A stretch of 64,000 bases of DNA from Mesorhizobium sp. M1D.F.Ca.ET.043.01.1.1 (GCF_003952385.1 NZ_CP034444.1:3596001-3660000); one strand, 5' to 3'. Numbered from the stretch's first letter, positions 18,022 to 27,325 are shown. Numbers and translations are program-made. The notes: a model not told the origin generated them from the letters alone.

Positions 18022-18456
18022 ATGGCATTGGTGGCCGCGGGATATTCCGGCACGCCTCTTCCGGCCAAGCTCGGCCTGAAGGACGGCATGGTCGCCGCCT
18101 TCATCGCGCTGCCGTCGGAGCTCGATCAACTGACCGAGGCCGTTTCCTTTGCCGGCGTCGACCGGCTCGCGGAATGGTCGGCGATTTCGGGCAGCTGGAA
18201 ATACGACGCCGTGCAGGCCTTCACCCGGCAGCGCGCCGAGATCGAGGATGGTCTGGCCGGCATCGAGATGGCGATCAAGCGTGACGGCATGGTTTGGGTC
18301 TCGTGGCCGAAGAAGGCCTCGAAGGTGGCGACCGACGTTACCGAGGATGTGATCCGCGTCGAGGCACTCAAGCTGGACCTCGTCGACGTCAAGGTCGCCG
18401 CCGTCAATGAAATCTGGTCCGGGCTGAAGCTCGTCATCCGAAAGGACCGCAGGTAA
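18022..18456 (+). CDS. DUF3052 protein encoded inside the sdh operon
   Basis: A 144-residue soluble protein matching the DUF3052 pattern ([16 protein letters not shown] at the start, [20 protein letters not shown], and [13 protein letters not shown] at the end). No catalytic motif or known function is recognised. It sits between sdhA and sdhB with a 2-nt gap on one side and a TAATG overlap on the other, so it must be translated with complex II. That position suggests, but does not show, a role in complex II assembly or regulation. Confidence 0.8.
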   Translation: MALVAAGYSGTPLPAKLGLKDGMVAAFIALPSELDQLTEAVSFAGVDRLAEWSAISGSWKYDAVQAFTRQRAEIEDGLAGIEMAIKRDGMVWVSWPKKASKVATDVTEDVIRVEALKLDLVDVKVAAVNEIWSGLKLVIRKDRR

Positions 18457-19235
18457 TGGTCGAACTCACGCTTCCCAAGAATTCGAAGGTCCAGCAGGGC
18501 AAGACCTGGCCGAAGCCGGAAGGCGCCACCAATCTGCGCGAATACCGCATCTATCGCTGGTCGCCGGACGACGGCCAGAACCCGCGCATGGACACCTATT
18601 TCGTCGACATGGACGATTGCGGGCCGATGGTGCTCGACGCGCTGCTGTGGATCAAGAACAAGATCGACCCGACGCTGACGCTGCGCCGCTCGTGCCGCGA
18701 AGGCATTTGCGGCTCCTGCGCCATGAACATCGACGGCTCGAACACGCTCGCCTGCACCAAGGGGGCGGAGGACATTTCGGGCGCGGTGAAGGTCTATCCG
18801 CTGCCGCACATGGCTGTGATCAAGGACCTGGTGCCAGACCTCACCAATTTCTACGCCCAGCACGCCTCGATCGAGCCATGGCTGAAGACGGTGTCGCCAA
18901 CGCCCGCCACCGAGTGGCTACAGAGCCATGAGGACCGTGCGAAGCTCGACGGGCTCTACGAATGCATCCTGTGCGCCTGCTGCTCCACCTCCTGCCCGAG
19001 CTACTGGTGGAACGGCGAGCGCTATCTCGGCCCGGCGACGCTATTGCAGGCCTATCGCTGGCTGATCGACAGCCGCGACGAGGCGACCGGCGAGCGGCTC
19101 GACAATCTCGAAGACCCGTTCCGGCTCTATCGCTGCCACACCATCATGAATTGCGCGCAGACCTGCCCCAAGGGTCTGAACCCGGCCAAGGCGATCGCGG
19201 AGATCAAGAAGATGATGGTGGAGCGGCGGGTTTAG
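18456..19235 (+). CDS. sdhB: Succinate dehydrogenase iron-sulfur subunit
   Basis: A 259-residue electron-transfer subunit. The [2Fe-2S] ligands are in [15 protein letters not shown] with the later Cys of NTLAC. The [4Fe-4S] and [3Fe-4S] ligands are in [16 protein letters not shown] and in [17 protein letters not shown]. Its start overlaps the DUF3052 stop by 1 nt. It ends the operon; a palindromic repeat follows from 19280. Confidence 0.97.
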   Translation: MVELTLPKNSKVQQGKTWPKPEGATNLREYRIYRWSPDDGQNPRMDTYFVDMDDCGPMVLDALLWIKNKIDPTLTLRRSCREGICGSCAMNIDGSNTLACTKGAEDISGAVKVYPLPHMAVIKDLVPDLTNFYAQHASIEPWLKTVSPTPATEWLQSHEDRAKLDGLYECILCACCSTSCPSYWWNGERYLGPATLLQAYRWLIDSRDEATGERLDNLEDPFRLYRCHTIMNCAQTCPKGLNPAKAIAEIKKMMVERRV

Positions 19236-19279
19236 CCTTGGCGGGATAACCCACGACAACTCCAACGCGGCGATCCTTC

Positions 19280-19440
19280 GCGCCCCCCTCTGTCCTGCCG
19301 GACATCTCCCCCACGGGTGGGGAGATTGGCTGTCATGAGGGCTTTCGCCTATCTCCAAGGTTGAAGGATGAAGCGCGGTCGGCGAAGCTGCTGATCTCCC
19401 CCCAAGTGGGGGAGATGTCCGGCAGGACAGAGGGGGGCGC
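19280..19440. repeat. Palindromic repeat, family C copy 1
   Basis: A perfect 33-bp inverted repeat: 19280-19312 with 19408-19440. Inside each arm end is a smaller hairpin (ATCTCCCC with GGGGAGAT). The 95-nt centre is non-coding. It fills the gap between sdhB and the DUF480 gene; a second copy follows that gene at 20131-20290. Confidence 0.9.
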
Positions 19441-19473
19441 TGTCCCGCCAGCGTCAGAAAGGATTGCACGGCA

Positions 19474-20106
19474 ATGAGCGAAGACCTTGCCATCCTCTCC
19501 CCCGCCGAAGCGCGTGTGCTCGGCTGCCTGATCGAGAAGAAGGAACTGACGCCGGACGTCTATCCGCTGACGCTCAACGGCGCGCATCAGGCCGCCAACC
19601 AGAAGACGGCGCGCGAGCCGGTGATGGCGCTAGAGCTGACCGAGGTTCGGCGGGCGCTGAGCCAGCTTGAGCAGAAGGGCCTGGTGCGCCAGGCCTTCGC
19701 CTCGCGCGTCGAGCGCTACGAGCATCTGATGGCGCAGCGTTTTTCGCTCACCACGCCGCAGATCGCGGTGATCGGGCTTTTGCTCCTGCGAGGCGCGCAG
19801 ACCGCGCATGAACTGCTCGCGCGTTCGGAGCGGATGGCGCGCTTCGCCTCGATCGAGGAGCTTCGCGACAATCTCGACCTGATGATCGGCCGCCGGCCGC
19901 CGCTCATCCAACTGCTCGAACGCGCGCCCGGCCAGCGCGAGGAGCGCTATGTGCATCTGCTGAGCGGGCCGGTGGAAGCGGCGGTGGCGGCGGCGCCCTG
20001 GCAGCCGGCGGTGTCGGCATCCGATTCCGATCTCGAAGCGCGTGTGAAGGCGCTGGAGGAGGAGGTCGCGGCGTTGCGCGCGAAGATCGAGGCGCTGGGC
20101 GGTTAA
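19474..20106 (+). CDS. DUF480 (YceH-like) protein
   Basis: A 210-residue protein with two winged-helix-like halves as in E. coli YceH. It opens LSPAEARVLGCLIEKKELTP, the family signature, then YPLTLNGAHQAANQKTAREP. Residues 175-210 form a short coiled coil (LEARVKALEEEVAALRAKIE). Its function is unknown in the family. It stands alone, bracketed by two copies of repeat C. Confidence 0.88.
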   Translation: MSEDLAILSPAEARVLGCLIEKKELTPDVYPLTLNGAHQAANQKTAREPVMALELTEVRRALSQLEQKGLVRQAFASRVERYEHLMAQRFSLTTPQIAVIGLLLLRGAQTAHELLARSERMARFASIEELRDNLDLMIGRRPPLIQLLERAPGQREERYVHLLSGPVEAAVAAAPWQPAVSASDSDLEARVKALEEEVAALRAKIEALGG

Positions 20107-20130
20107 CCTTACCCGAAGCGTTGGCGCGAG

Positions 20131-20290
20131 GCCCCCCTCTCTGTCCTGCCGGACATCTCCCCCTCAAGGGGGGAGATCAGATGTCACGCCGGCTTTCGCC
20201 AACCGCCGACGTTGAAAGAGGAGCGCCAGCAATCGAGCTGCCAATCTCCCCCCTTGAGGGGGAGATGCCCGGCAGGGCAGAGAGGGGGGC
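20131..20290. repeat. Palindromic repeat, family C copy 2
   Basis: A 42-bp inverted repeat (20131-20172 with 20249-20290), 40 of 42 positions paired. The arms share the TGTCCTGCCGGACATCTCCC core of copy 1, and the central part resembles that copy's centre (GGCTTTCGCC and GTTGAAAG). No coding content. Confidence 0.9.
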
Positions 20291-20323
20291 GAAGGATCAC
20301 TGCCGCTCAGATGAGAACGCCGT

Positions 20324-20749
20324 TCACCCCAACCTTGCGTCCAGCGACACCTTTATAGCCCCGAGCGCCTTTGACACTGGGCACTCGGCCTTGGCCTTCT
20401 CGGCCAACTCCTTGAACTTCGCCGCGTCGATGCCCGGCACCTTGCCGACCACGGTGAGAGCGCTGCCGGTGATGCCGGTGCCGGGCACCAGCGTCACCAC
20501 CGCCTTGGCGTCGAGCTCGTCGGCAGGCGTGCCGTTCTCGGCGAGGAAGTGCGAAAACTGCATGGCGTAGCAGCCGGCATGGGCGGCGGCGATCAGCTCC
20601 TCCGGATTGGTGCCGGACTTGCCGCTCTCGTCCTCGAAACGCGCCTTGAAGGAATAGGGCGTGCCCTTCAAGGCGCCGCTCTGGGTGTCCAGCGCGCCTT
20701 TGCCCTCTTTCAGATTGCCTTTCCAGACGGCGTTTGCGGTGCGGTCCAT
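20324..20749 (-). CDS. osmC: OsmC-family peroxiredoxin
   Basis: A 141-residue thiol peroxidase of the OsmC branch: MDRTANAVWKGNLKEGKG at the start, SGTNPEELIAAAHAGCYAMQ with the first catalytic Cys, and AKAECPVSKAL with the second. It is distinct from the Ohr at 4928, so the window encodes both branches. AGGAGG lies 7 nt before the ATG. Its neighbours do not suggest an operon. Confidence 0.9.
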   Translation of the reverse strand: MDRTANAVWKGNLKEGKGALDTQSGALKGTPYSFKARFEDESGKSGTNPEELIAAAHAGCYAMQFSHFLAENGTPADELDAKAVVTLVPGTGITGSALTVVGKVPGIDAAKFKELAEKAKAECPVSKALGAIKVSLDARLG

Positions 20750-20960
20750 GAAGTCCTCCTGGCTTTCGGGGTTTGCGCCGGCGGAGACCGGCGTTCCCCT
20801 GGACTATAGCGCGGACGCGCCGGAAGGCCATGGCACGATTGCGCCTACGCAGGCGGCGCCTGCGAAAAATTCTCAAAAAAGCGCGTGCAAAAATGTCGAC
20901 TTCCATCCGGTCCGGTCGTCCTGCGGGCGGCCATGGAGTTTACGGCCGATGGAGGTTCAG

Positions 20961-21182
20961 ATGGAAAATCTGTTTTTCGCGCTTTGGAGGCGCCCCGGCC
21001 GAAGAACCCGGCGGCCGGAAGAATTCTGGCTGGATCCGCCGCCATCCGGCTTCGGGCGGCTGGCGGCTGCCGTGGCCATCATCGCGCTCGCGGCGTTCCT
21101 GCTCGACCACGCGGCGGCGCTTAGCGGCAAGGCTGACAGCGTCGCCGTCGCCTCATATGGTTCATCACAGCAAGGGAACTGA
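20961..21182 (+). CDS. Small single-pass membrane protein
   Basis: 73 residues with a basic N-terminal half (FALWRRPGRRTRRPEEFW) and one hydrophobic helix (LAAAVAIIALAAFLL). GGAGG 6 nt upstream fixes the ATG at 20961; an in-frame ATG at 20949 is less likely. The stop lies 2 nt before the next gene, implying co-transcription with the YCII protein. No family is recognised. Confidence 0.5.
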   Translation: MENLFFALWRRPGRRTRRPEEFWLDPPPSGFGRLAAAVAIIALAAFLLDHAAALSGKADSVAVASYGSSQQGN

Positions 21183-21184
21183 CA

Positions 21185-21541
21185 ATGAAATATGTGCTGC
21201 TGGTCTATGGCCAGGAAAAAGACCTCTTCGCGCTCACCCCGCAGCAATCGGCCAAGCTCGATGCCGATTCGCTCGCTTATGACAGGGAACTGGAAAGACA
21301 AGGAAAGCTCATCGTCGCGCAGGCGCTGCAGCCGGTGAAGCTGTCGAAATCGCTCAGGCGGCGCAAGGGCAAGCGGCTGGTGACCGACGGCCCGTTCGCC
21401 GAAACCAAGGAGCAATTGCTCGGCTTCGTCATGGTCGAGGCGGCGGATCTCGACGAGGCGCTGGCGATCGCCGACGGAATACCGCTGGCCGAACTGGGCA
21501 CCGTCGAGGTCAGGGCGATCTACGACATACCGGGTTCATAA
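21185..21541 (+). CDS. YCII-domain (DGPF) protein
   Basis: A 118-residue protein of the YCII-related group. MKYVLLVYGQE and TDGPFAETKEQLLGFVMVEA are the hallmarks of the DGPF subfamily, often encoded beside ECF sigma factors; no sigma gene is seen here. It has a ferredoxin-like fold of unproven activity. It is coupled to the small membrane protein before it. Confidence 0.85.
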   Translation: MKYVLLVYGQEKDLFALTPQQSAKLDADSLAYDRELERQGKLIVAQALQPVKLSKSLRRRKGKRLVTDGPFAETKEQLLGFVMVEAADLDEALAIADGIPLAELGTVEVRAIYDIPGS

Positions 21542-21682
21542 CCGCCGGTCAGGCTGGGCGCGCCGCATTGAAGCTGTCTCTCGCGGGAAACATCTTCAGA
21601 GTTTCTTCATAGACGCAACCGTTGCGTGTTGAAGCAGGGCCGCACTTCTCTTATCGTCGCCGCGATTTCGGGGGAATTCGGC

Positions 21683-22213
21683 ATGCCTTTCCTGATTGCG
21701 ATCCTTGGCCTGCTCGGAGCGGCCGCCATCTGGTGGTACCGGCTGAAATATATGAGCGACGCCGCGCGCGAAGTCGCCGACGTCGTCGGCCGGGTTCAGG
21801 GAAATATCCGCCGCAAGAAGCTGCGCAAGCAGGCGGCGCTGTCGCCGCTGACGGCGATCGATGACCCGGTCGTCGCGGCCGCGACGCTGATCACCGCGAT
21901 CGTTTCGGAACAGGGCCCGGTCCTGCCGCAGCGCGAAGCCGTCATCCGCGAGGTGATTTCGCAGATCGCGAGCAGCCAGAAGAAGACCGACGAGGCGGTG
22001 GTCTACGCCAAATGGGCCGCCGCGCAGATCGACGACACCACGATCGTCATCGACAAGCTGGCGCCGTTCCTGCGCGAACGCCTCGACCCGCACGAGCGGG
22101 ACGATCTGCTCGGGATGCTGAACCGCGTCGCGCAGGGCGGCGAACAGAGCCTGAAGATACCGGACCAGCGCATGCTGAGGCTGCGGCAGAAGCTCGGCTT
22201 CGAGGTCAACTAA
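21683..22213 (+). CDS. Membrane-anchored helical protein of unknown function
   Basis: 176 residues from the ATG at 21683, which follows GGGGGAA. A single N-terminal helix (MPFLIAILGLLGAAAIWWY) anchors a basic stretch (RRKKLRKQ) and an all-helical domain (DDPVVAAATLITAIVSEQGP to DLLGMLNRVA). The alternating helices and acidic turns recall TerB-like domains but lack a diagnostic motif. It stands alone. The frame is open upstream but that part looks unlike protein. Confidence 0.6.
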   Translation: MPFLIAILGLLGAAAIWWYRLKYMSDAAREVADVVGRVQGNIRRKKLRKQAALSPLTAIDDPVVAAATLITAIVSEQGPVLPQREAVIREVISQIASSQKKTDEAVVYAKWAAAQIDDTTIVIDKLAPFLRERLDPHERDDLLGMLNRVAQGGEQSLKIPDQRMLRLRQKLGFEVN

Positions 22214-22270
22214 GCTGAAGCAGCGGCGACCGGACCGCCTGCCTTGGTGATTGGTCGAAACGCCTCTCGC

Positions 22271-22454
22271 GTCGTCATTCTATGGCGGAGGAAGGAGCGA
22301 AGCGACGCGGCGCAGACCATAGAATCCATTCCGTGACGTTCAAGCGTTGCAACGGTGCAGAGTTCTGTTCCGCTGCATTCCTTGGCTAAGGTCACGGAAT
22401 GGATCCTCGGGTCTTCGCGTCCGCTTCGCTCCCGCTCCGCCCGTGGATGACGAC
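22271..22454. repeat. Dispersed palindromic repeat, family B copy 2
   Basis: An element of about 184 bp: outer GTCGTCAT (22271-22278) with ATGACGAC (22447-22454), inner 16-bp arms 22322-22337 and 22391-22406 with one mismatch. It shares its GAATCCAT core and overall architecture with the copy at 4666-4860. It occupies the gap between the two flanking genes. Confidence 0.8.
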
Positions 22455-22484
22455 GTCGTGTAGGCCTCGGCCAATTGCGAGGTG

Positions 22485-23747
22485 CTAGATCGCCTCGCCC
22501 TTCAATAGCCGCGGGGTGTCGCCGGACAGGCCCGAGGCCTGGCGGATGAAGAAATCCTTGAGCTTGGGCATGCGCTCGACGAGGCCGAGGCCGATGTCGC
22601 GTACCGCGCGCAGCGGGCCGATGTCGTTGGAGAAGAGCCGGTTCAGCACGTCGGTGGTGACGCCCATCTGCAGCGTGTCGAAGCGCCGCCACTGCTGGTA
22701 GCGCTCGAGCACGTCGAGGGCGCCGATGTCCTGGCCGAGGCGGTCGGCCTCGACCACCACTTCGGCCAGCGCGGCGACATCCTTGAACCCGAGATTAAGG
22801 CCCTGCCCGGCGATCGGATGGATGCCGTGCGCGGCGTCGCCGGCAAGCGCGATGCGGGGCGCGACGAAGGCACGGGCAAGCGTGAGGCCGAGCGGCCAGG
22901 CGCGCGGTTTGTCGGCGACATGGATTTCGCCGAGCTTGAGCCCGAAGCGCTGTTCCAGCTCATGCTCGAAGACGAACTCGTCGCCGTCGACCAGTTTCCG
23001 GGCATCTTCCGATCGCTCGACCCAGACGATCGAGGAGCGGTTGGTGCCGTCCTTGCCGGGCTTCAGCGGCAAGGTGGCGAAGGGGCCGGCCGGCAGAAAA
23101 TGCTCCTCGGCGCGGCCGTTATGCGGGCGCTCGTGGGCTATCGTGCAGACGATGCCGGACTGGCCGTATTCCCATTTCACCGTCTTGATGCCGGCCATGT
23201 CGCGCAGCTTCGAATGGACGCCGTCGGCGGCAATCAGCAGCCGCGCCTTGAGCGTCGCGCCATCCGCCAGATGCACGGTGATGCCGGCGCCGCCCGGGTC
23301 GAAGGCGCTGACGGCCACGCCTTCGATGATGTCGATGCCGAGCTTTTCGGCGCGGCGGCGCAGCGCCCCGTTCAGATCCCGGTTTGCGACCATATGCGCG
23401 AACGGTTCGCCGGGCGCTACCTCGCCGTCGAAGGTCAGGAACACCGGGCGCACCGGATCGGCGGCGCGAGAGTCGGTGATGATCATCTCGGTGATCGCCT
23501 GCGCCTCGGGCGCGATCTCGTCCCAGACGCCGAGCAGCTCCAGCATGCGGCACGCCGCAGCGGCGATCGCCGAGGCGCGGCCGTCCTTTTCCCAGACGCC
23601 GGCGGGCGCGGCGTCGACGATCGCGACGCCCAGGCTCGGGCGCGCCTGCTTCAGCGATACCGCGGCGGCAAGGCCGACATAGCCGGCACCGGCCACCAAT
23701 ACATCCAGCGACGCCTCGCCTGCCCCATCCGCCTTGCGGTCGACCAT
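22485..23747 (-). CDS. UbiH/UbiF/COQ6-family FAD-dependent hydroxylase
   Basis: 420 residues. The N-terminal FAD motif is VLVAGAGYVGLAAAVSLK, the middle DG motif is ARLLIAADGVHSKLRDMAG, and the family signature is IALAGDAAHGIHPIAGQGLN followed by GFKDVAALAEVV. These proteins hydroxylate the ring of ubiquinone precursors. Alphaproteobacteria often use UbiL/UbiM relatives with altered position choice, so which carbon is modified is not clear. The ATG at 23747 has AAGGAAA before it; a longer reading from 23834 adds a non-conserved 29 residues. Divergent from tesB. Confidence 0.85.
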   Translation of the reverse strand: MVDRKADGAGEASLDVLVAGAGYVGLAAAVSLKQARPSLGVAIVDAAPAGVWEKDGRASAIAAAACRMLELLGVWDEIAPEAQAITEMIITDSRAADPVRPVFLTFDGEVAPGEPFAHMVANRDLNGALRRRAEKLGIDIIEGVAVSAFDPGGAGITVHLADGATLKARLLIAADGVHSKLRDMAGIKTVKWEYGQSGIVCTIAHERPHNGRAEEHFLPAGPFATLPLKPGKDGTNRSSIVWVERSEDARKLVDGDEFVFEHELEQRFGLKLGEIHVADKPRAWPLGLTLARAFVAPRIALAGDAAHGIHPIAGQGLNLGFKDVAALAEVVVEADRLGQDIGALDVLERYQQWRRFDTLQMGVTTDVLNRLFSNDIGPLRAVRDIGLGLVERMPKLKDFFIRQASGLSGDTPRLLKGEAI

Positions 23748-23855
23748 GGCACTTTCCTTTCGCGGCTTCCGGTCCCGGCTGCCGCCGTAGCAGCTTGACT
23801 GCTTGCCTGTCCTGTCCGAAACCCGCCATGGCACATCTTTTCAAGGACGTGGAAC

Positions 23856-24719
23856 ATGACGGCAGCCATGGACGAGCTTCTCGACATTCTCGACCTCGAG
23901 CAGCTCGAACACAATCTGTATCGTGGTCGCAGCCCGAAGCTCGACTGGCAGCGCGTGTTCGGCGGCCAGACCATCGCCCAGGCGCTTGTCGCGGCCCAGC
24001 GCACCGTCGAGCCGGAGCGCCATGTGCACTCGCTGCATGGCTATTTCATGCGGCCCGGCGACACCAAGGTGCCGATCGTCTACGAGGTCGACCGCATCCG
24101 CGACGGCGGTTCCTTCACCACGCGCCGGGTGGTGGCGATCCAACATGGGCAGGCGATCTTCTCGCTGGAAGCTTCCTTCCAGCAGGACGAGGTGGGGCTG
24201 GAGCATCAGCTGCCGATGCCGCGCGACGTGCCGGCGCCCGACACGCTTTTGTCGCAGCGCGAGCTGCTCGGCAAGTTCGGCGAGGCGGTGCCGGAAGGCA
24301 TAAAGCGCTACTGGGAGCGCGACCGGCCGATCGAGATGAAGCCGGTGATGCTGAAGCACTATACCAGCCGCGAGAAGCTGGAGCCTGAGCAGAACATCTG
24401 GATCCGCACCACCGGCCCGGTGCCGGAAGACCGCGCGACGCAGGCGGCGGTGCTTGCCTATCTCTCCGACATGACGCTGCTCGACACCTCGACCTTCGCG
24501 CATGGCCGCGCCATCTTCGACCGCGACATCCAGGCGGCCAGCCTCGACCACGCCATGTGGTTCCACCGCAGCCATTCGCTGGACGACTGGATCCTCTACA
24601 CCCAGGACAGCCCCTCCACGCAAGGCTCGCGCGGTTTCACCCGCGGCTCGCTGTTCGCGCGCGACGGAACGCTGATCGCCTCGGTCGCCCAGGAAGGCCT
24701 CATCCGGCTGAGACGCTGA
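23856..24719 (+). CDS. tesB: Acyl-CoA thioesterase II TesB
   Basis: A 287-residue double-hotdog thioesterase that cleaves medium to long-chain acyl-CoA. LLDILDLEQLEHNLYRGRSP opens the first hotdog, with FGGQTIAQALVAAQRTV. The second carries AYLSDMTLLDTSTF, with the active-site Asp, and ASLDHAMWFHRSHSLDDW. Length is standard. It is divergent from the hydroxylase gene across 108 nt. Physiological substrate unknown. Confidence 0.93.
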   Translation: MTAAMDELLDILDLEQLEHNLYRGRSPKLDWQRVFGGQTIAQALVAAQRTVEPERHVHSLHGYFMRPGDTKVPIVYEVDRIRDGGSFTTRRVVAIQHGQAIFSLEASFQQDEVGLEHQLPMPRDVPAPDTLLSQRELLGKFGEAVPEGIKRYWERDRPIEMKPVMLKHYTSREKLEPEQNIWIRTTGPVPEDRATQAAVLAYLSDMTLLDTSTFAHGRAIFDRDIQAASLDHAMWFHRSHSLDDWILYTQDSPSTQGSRGFTRGSLFARDGTLIASVAQEGLIRLRR

Positions 24720-24798
24720 GCCGGCTTCCGGCTTAAAGCCTATAAAGCGGGCATTTTCGAAATTTTGCCTATTTCTTAATCAGTTGCCCTGACGCCGC

Positions 24799-24884
24799 TG
24801 CGCACGATTTCTGTGCAAGGGCCGCCCATTCCCTTTGTTTACAACAGGTTAACGACCTGCTTCGGCAATTGGCACGGAGCTTGA
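24799..24884 (+). promoter_or_regulatory. NtrC-like site and sigma-54 promoter of glnK-amtB
   Basis: TGGCAC at 24870-24875 and TTGA at 24881-24884 fit the -24/-12 sigma-54 promoter with the invariant GG-10-G spacing; the -12 reads GA where GC is usual. Upstream, GCAC (24802-24805), seven bases, then GTGC (24813-24816) matches the NtrC dyad exactly in spacing. This is the expected layout for nitrogen-limitation control. Confidence 0.75.
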
Positions 24885-24962
24885 ATCCTGTCCGGCACTC
24901 TCCGGCTCTCATGGGATCGGCGAAGGTGTGCAAACGCGGGGGACCGCAACAGCAAAGGGTGA

Positions 24963-25307
<345 letters not shown>

Positions 25308-25339
25308 AGCGGCGACCAGCTATTCCAACGGAGAGTTCA

Positions 25340-26683
25340 ATGAATATTCCTTCCACCTTGAAGACGACGGGACGCGCCGCCGCTGCGCTCGCCCTCGTAG
25401 CGCTTAGCACGGCCGCCGCTTTCGCCCAGGAGGCCGCCCCGGCCGCGCCCGCCGCACCCGCCGCGCCGACCCCGGTGCTCGACACCGGCAACACCGCCTG
25501 GATGCTGACCTCGACGGCGCTGGTGCTGATGATGACCATTCCTGGCCTGGCGCTGTTCTACGGCGGCATGGTGCGCAAGAAGAACGTGCTCGCCACCATC
25601 ATGCAGAGCTTCGCCATCACCTGCCTGGTGACGGTGCTGTGGTTCATGTTCGGCTATTCGCTGGCCTTCTCCGACGGCGGCGGCATGAACGCCTATCTCG
25701 GCGGCTTCTCGAAATTCTTCCATCAGGGCATCACCACCTCGACGCTGTGGCTGCCGGGCGTGGCGAACATCCCTGAATTCGTCTTCTCGATGTTCCAGCT
25801 GACCTTCGCCATCATCACGCCGGCGCTGATCGCCGGCGCGTTCGCCGAGCGCATGAAGTTCTCGGCGCTGCTCATCTTCATGGGCTTGTGGCTGGTCTTC
25901 GTCTACGCCCCGATCGCGCACTGGGTCTGGGGCGGCGGCTTCCTCGGTTCGGCCGGCGTTCTCGACTTCGCCGGCGGCACGGTCGTCCATATCAACGCCG
26001 GTGTCGCGGGCCTGGTCTGCGCGCTCGTCCTCGGCAAGCGCGAGGGCTACGGCACCACCAACATGGCGCCGCACAACCTCGTCTATTCGGTGATCGGCGC
26101 CTCGCTGCTGTGGGTCGGCTGGTTCGGCTTCAACGCCGGCTCGGAGCTTGCGGCCGACGGCCTTGCCGGCGCGGCGATGATGAACACGCAGGTCGCCACC
26201 GCCGCGGCGGCGCTGGCCTGGATGTTCGCCGAATGGATCGTCGCCAAGAAGCCTTCGGTGCTCGGCATCATCTCGGGCGCCGTCGCCGGCCTCGTCGCGG
26301 TGACGCCGGCTTCCGGCTTCGTCAACCCGACCGGCGCCTTCATCGTCGGCATCATCGCCGGCGTCGTCTGCTACCTCTCGGCGGTCAAGCTCAAGCATGC
26401 CATGGGCTATGACGACTCGCTCGATGCCTTCGGCGTCCACGGCGTTGGCGGTGTGGTCGGCGCCCTGCTCACCGGCGCGCTCGCCGATCCGGCGATCAAT
26501 GCGCTCGGCAAGGGCGCTTCGGTCGGCACGCAGATCTACGGCATCGTCTTCACCATCCTGTGGACGGCGATCGCCACCTTCGTCATCCTCTTCATCGTCA
26601 AAGCGCTGGTCGGCCTGCGTCCGAGCAGCCAGGAAGAGGTCGAGGGCCTCGACGTCACCCAGCACGGCGAAGTGGTGCCGTAA
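25340..26683 (+). CDS. amtB: Ammonium transporter AmtB
   Basis: 447 residues: a signal peptide (ends AAAFAQ), an Ala/Pro linker, then eleven predicted helices. DTGNTAWMLTSTALVLMM begins the family core. GGTVVHINAGVAGLV carries the first pore histidine and the second lies in DAFGVHGVGGVVGALLTG. The ATG at 25340 follows GGAGAG. A cytosolic tail ends the protein, where GlnK would dock. Two weaker hairpins and a strong terminator follow. Confidence 0.95.
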   Translation: MNIPSTLKTTGRAAAALALVALSTAAAFAQEAAPAAPAAPAAPTPVLDTGNTAWMLTSTALVLMMTIPGLALFYGGMVRKKNVLATIMQSFAITCLVTVLWFMFGYSLAFSDGGGMNAYLGGFSKFFHQGITTSTLWLPGVANIPEFVFSMFQLTFAIITPALIAGAFAERMKFSALLIFMGLWLVFVYAPIAHWVWGGGFLGSAGVLDFAGGTVVHINAGVAGLVCALVLGKREGYGTTNMAPHNLVYSVIGASLLWVGWFGFNAGSELAADGLAGAAMMNTQVATAAAALAWMFAEWIVAKKPSVLGIISGAVAGLVAVTPASGFVNPTGAFIVGIIAGVVCYLSAVKLKHAMGYDDSLDAFGVHGVGGVVGALLTGALADPAINALGKGASVGTQIYGIVFTILWTAIATFVILFIVKALVGLRPSSQEEVEGLDVTQHGEVVP

Positions 26684-26699
26684 GGCGGGCTTTGCCAAA

Positions 26700-26771
26700 G
26701 GGCCGGCGGATCCTCCTCCCGCCGGCCCGGATATCAACGAAGACACCAACGAAAGCCGCGCTGCGGCTTTC
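26700..26771 (+). terminator. Two hairpins after amtB
   Basis: Inverted repeats GGCCGGCGG/CCGCCGGCC (about 26700-26727) and GAAAGCCGC (26751-26759) with GCGGCTTTC (26763-26771) lie in the 311-bp gap after amtB. They lack long T runs and may slow transcription or protect the 3' end ahead of the strong terminator. Confidence 0.4.
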
Positions 26772-26824
26772 TGGATCTCCTCCCAAGATCCCGTCGTGAT
26801 GTTCTCGAAAGAGGCTCACGCCTT

Positions 26825-26859
26825 GAGGCCCGGAAAGACCTTCCGGGCCTCCTTTTTGT
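26825..26859 (+). terminator. Rho-independent terminator of glnK-amtB
   Basis: An 11-bp perfect stem (26825-26835 with 26841-26851) with a 5-nt loop is followed by CTTTTTG. Strong intrinsic terminator. Confidence 0.88.
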
Positions 26860-26994
26860 TTGGCGGATCGTCAGGCGGACTTTCGATCACATTCACTTGA
26901 TTGCGCCTGCATGAAACGCTGGCTGTCGCGGTTTCGTACTTGGATAGCGACCGCTGCCGTGGCGCTCGCCAAACAAAAGGGAAGGAACCAACCC

Positions 26995-27270
26995 ATGAAC
27001 TTCAAGAATATCTTCCTGGGAGCAATGGCTCTGTCGATGGTCAGCGGGGTTGCACTTGCTGGCGCGCTCGACGAGCCGGACAACATGGCGCCGTTCTTCA
27101 CCGATGCCGGCATGAAGACCATGAAGCCCGAGGCCGATTTCAAGGCCGCCTGGGCCGCGACAGCCAAGGACAAGCAGGACATGATGATGAAGGAGTGCCA
27201 GGACGCGGCGATGAGCAAGCCCCACGCCGAATTCTGCGCCAACCTGATGATGTACGCCGGTCACATGTGA
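26995..27270 (+). CDS. Small exported protein
   Basis: 91 residues with a Sec signal peptide (residues 1-22, cleavage near ALAGA). The mature part is Met-rich and helical with two cysteines (MMKECQDAAM and AEFCANLMM) likely to form a disulfide in the periplasm. GGGAAGGAACC before the ATG supports this start over the longer frame from 26860. Function unknown. A hairpin follows at 27326. Confidence 0.7.
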   Translation: MNFKNIFLGAMALSMVSGVALAGALDEPDNMAPFFTDAGMKTMKPEADFKAAWAATAKDKQDMMMKECQDAAMSKPHAEFCANLMMYAGHM

Positions 27271-27325
27271 TTTGCGGCAGATCGGGTCCGGACGGGCCTG
27301 ATCGTTTCACCGTCGCCGATGAGAG

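Noticed and set aside
19280..19440. CRISPR or phage attachment site
   Set aside because: The repeats are inverted, not direct and evenly spaced, and no cas, integrase or tRNA lies beside them.
22818..23798. 326-codon plus-strand frame over the UbiH-type gene
   Set aside because: Antisense shadow; the minus strand carries complete FAD motifs.
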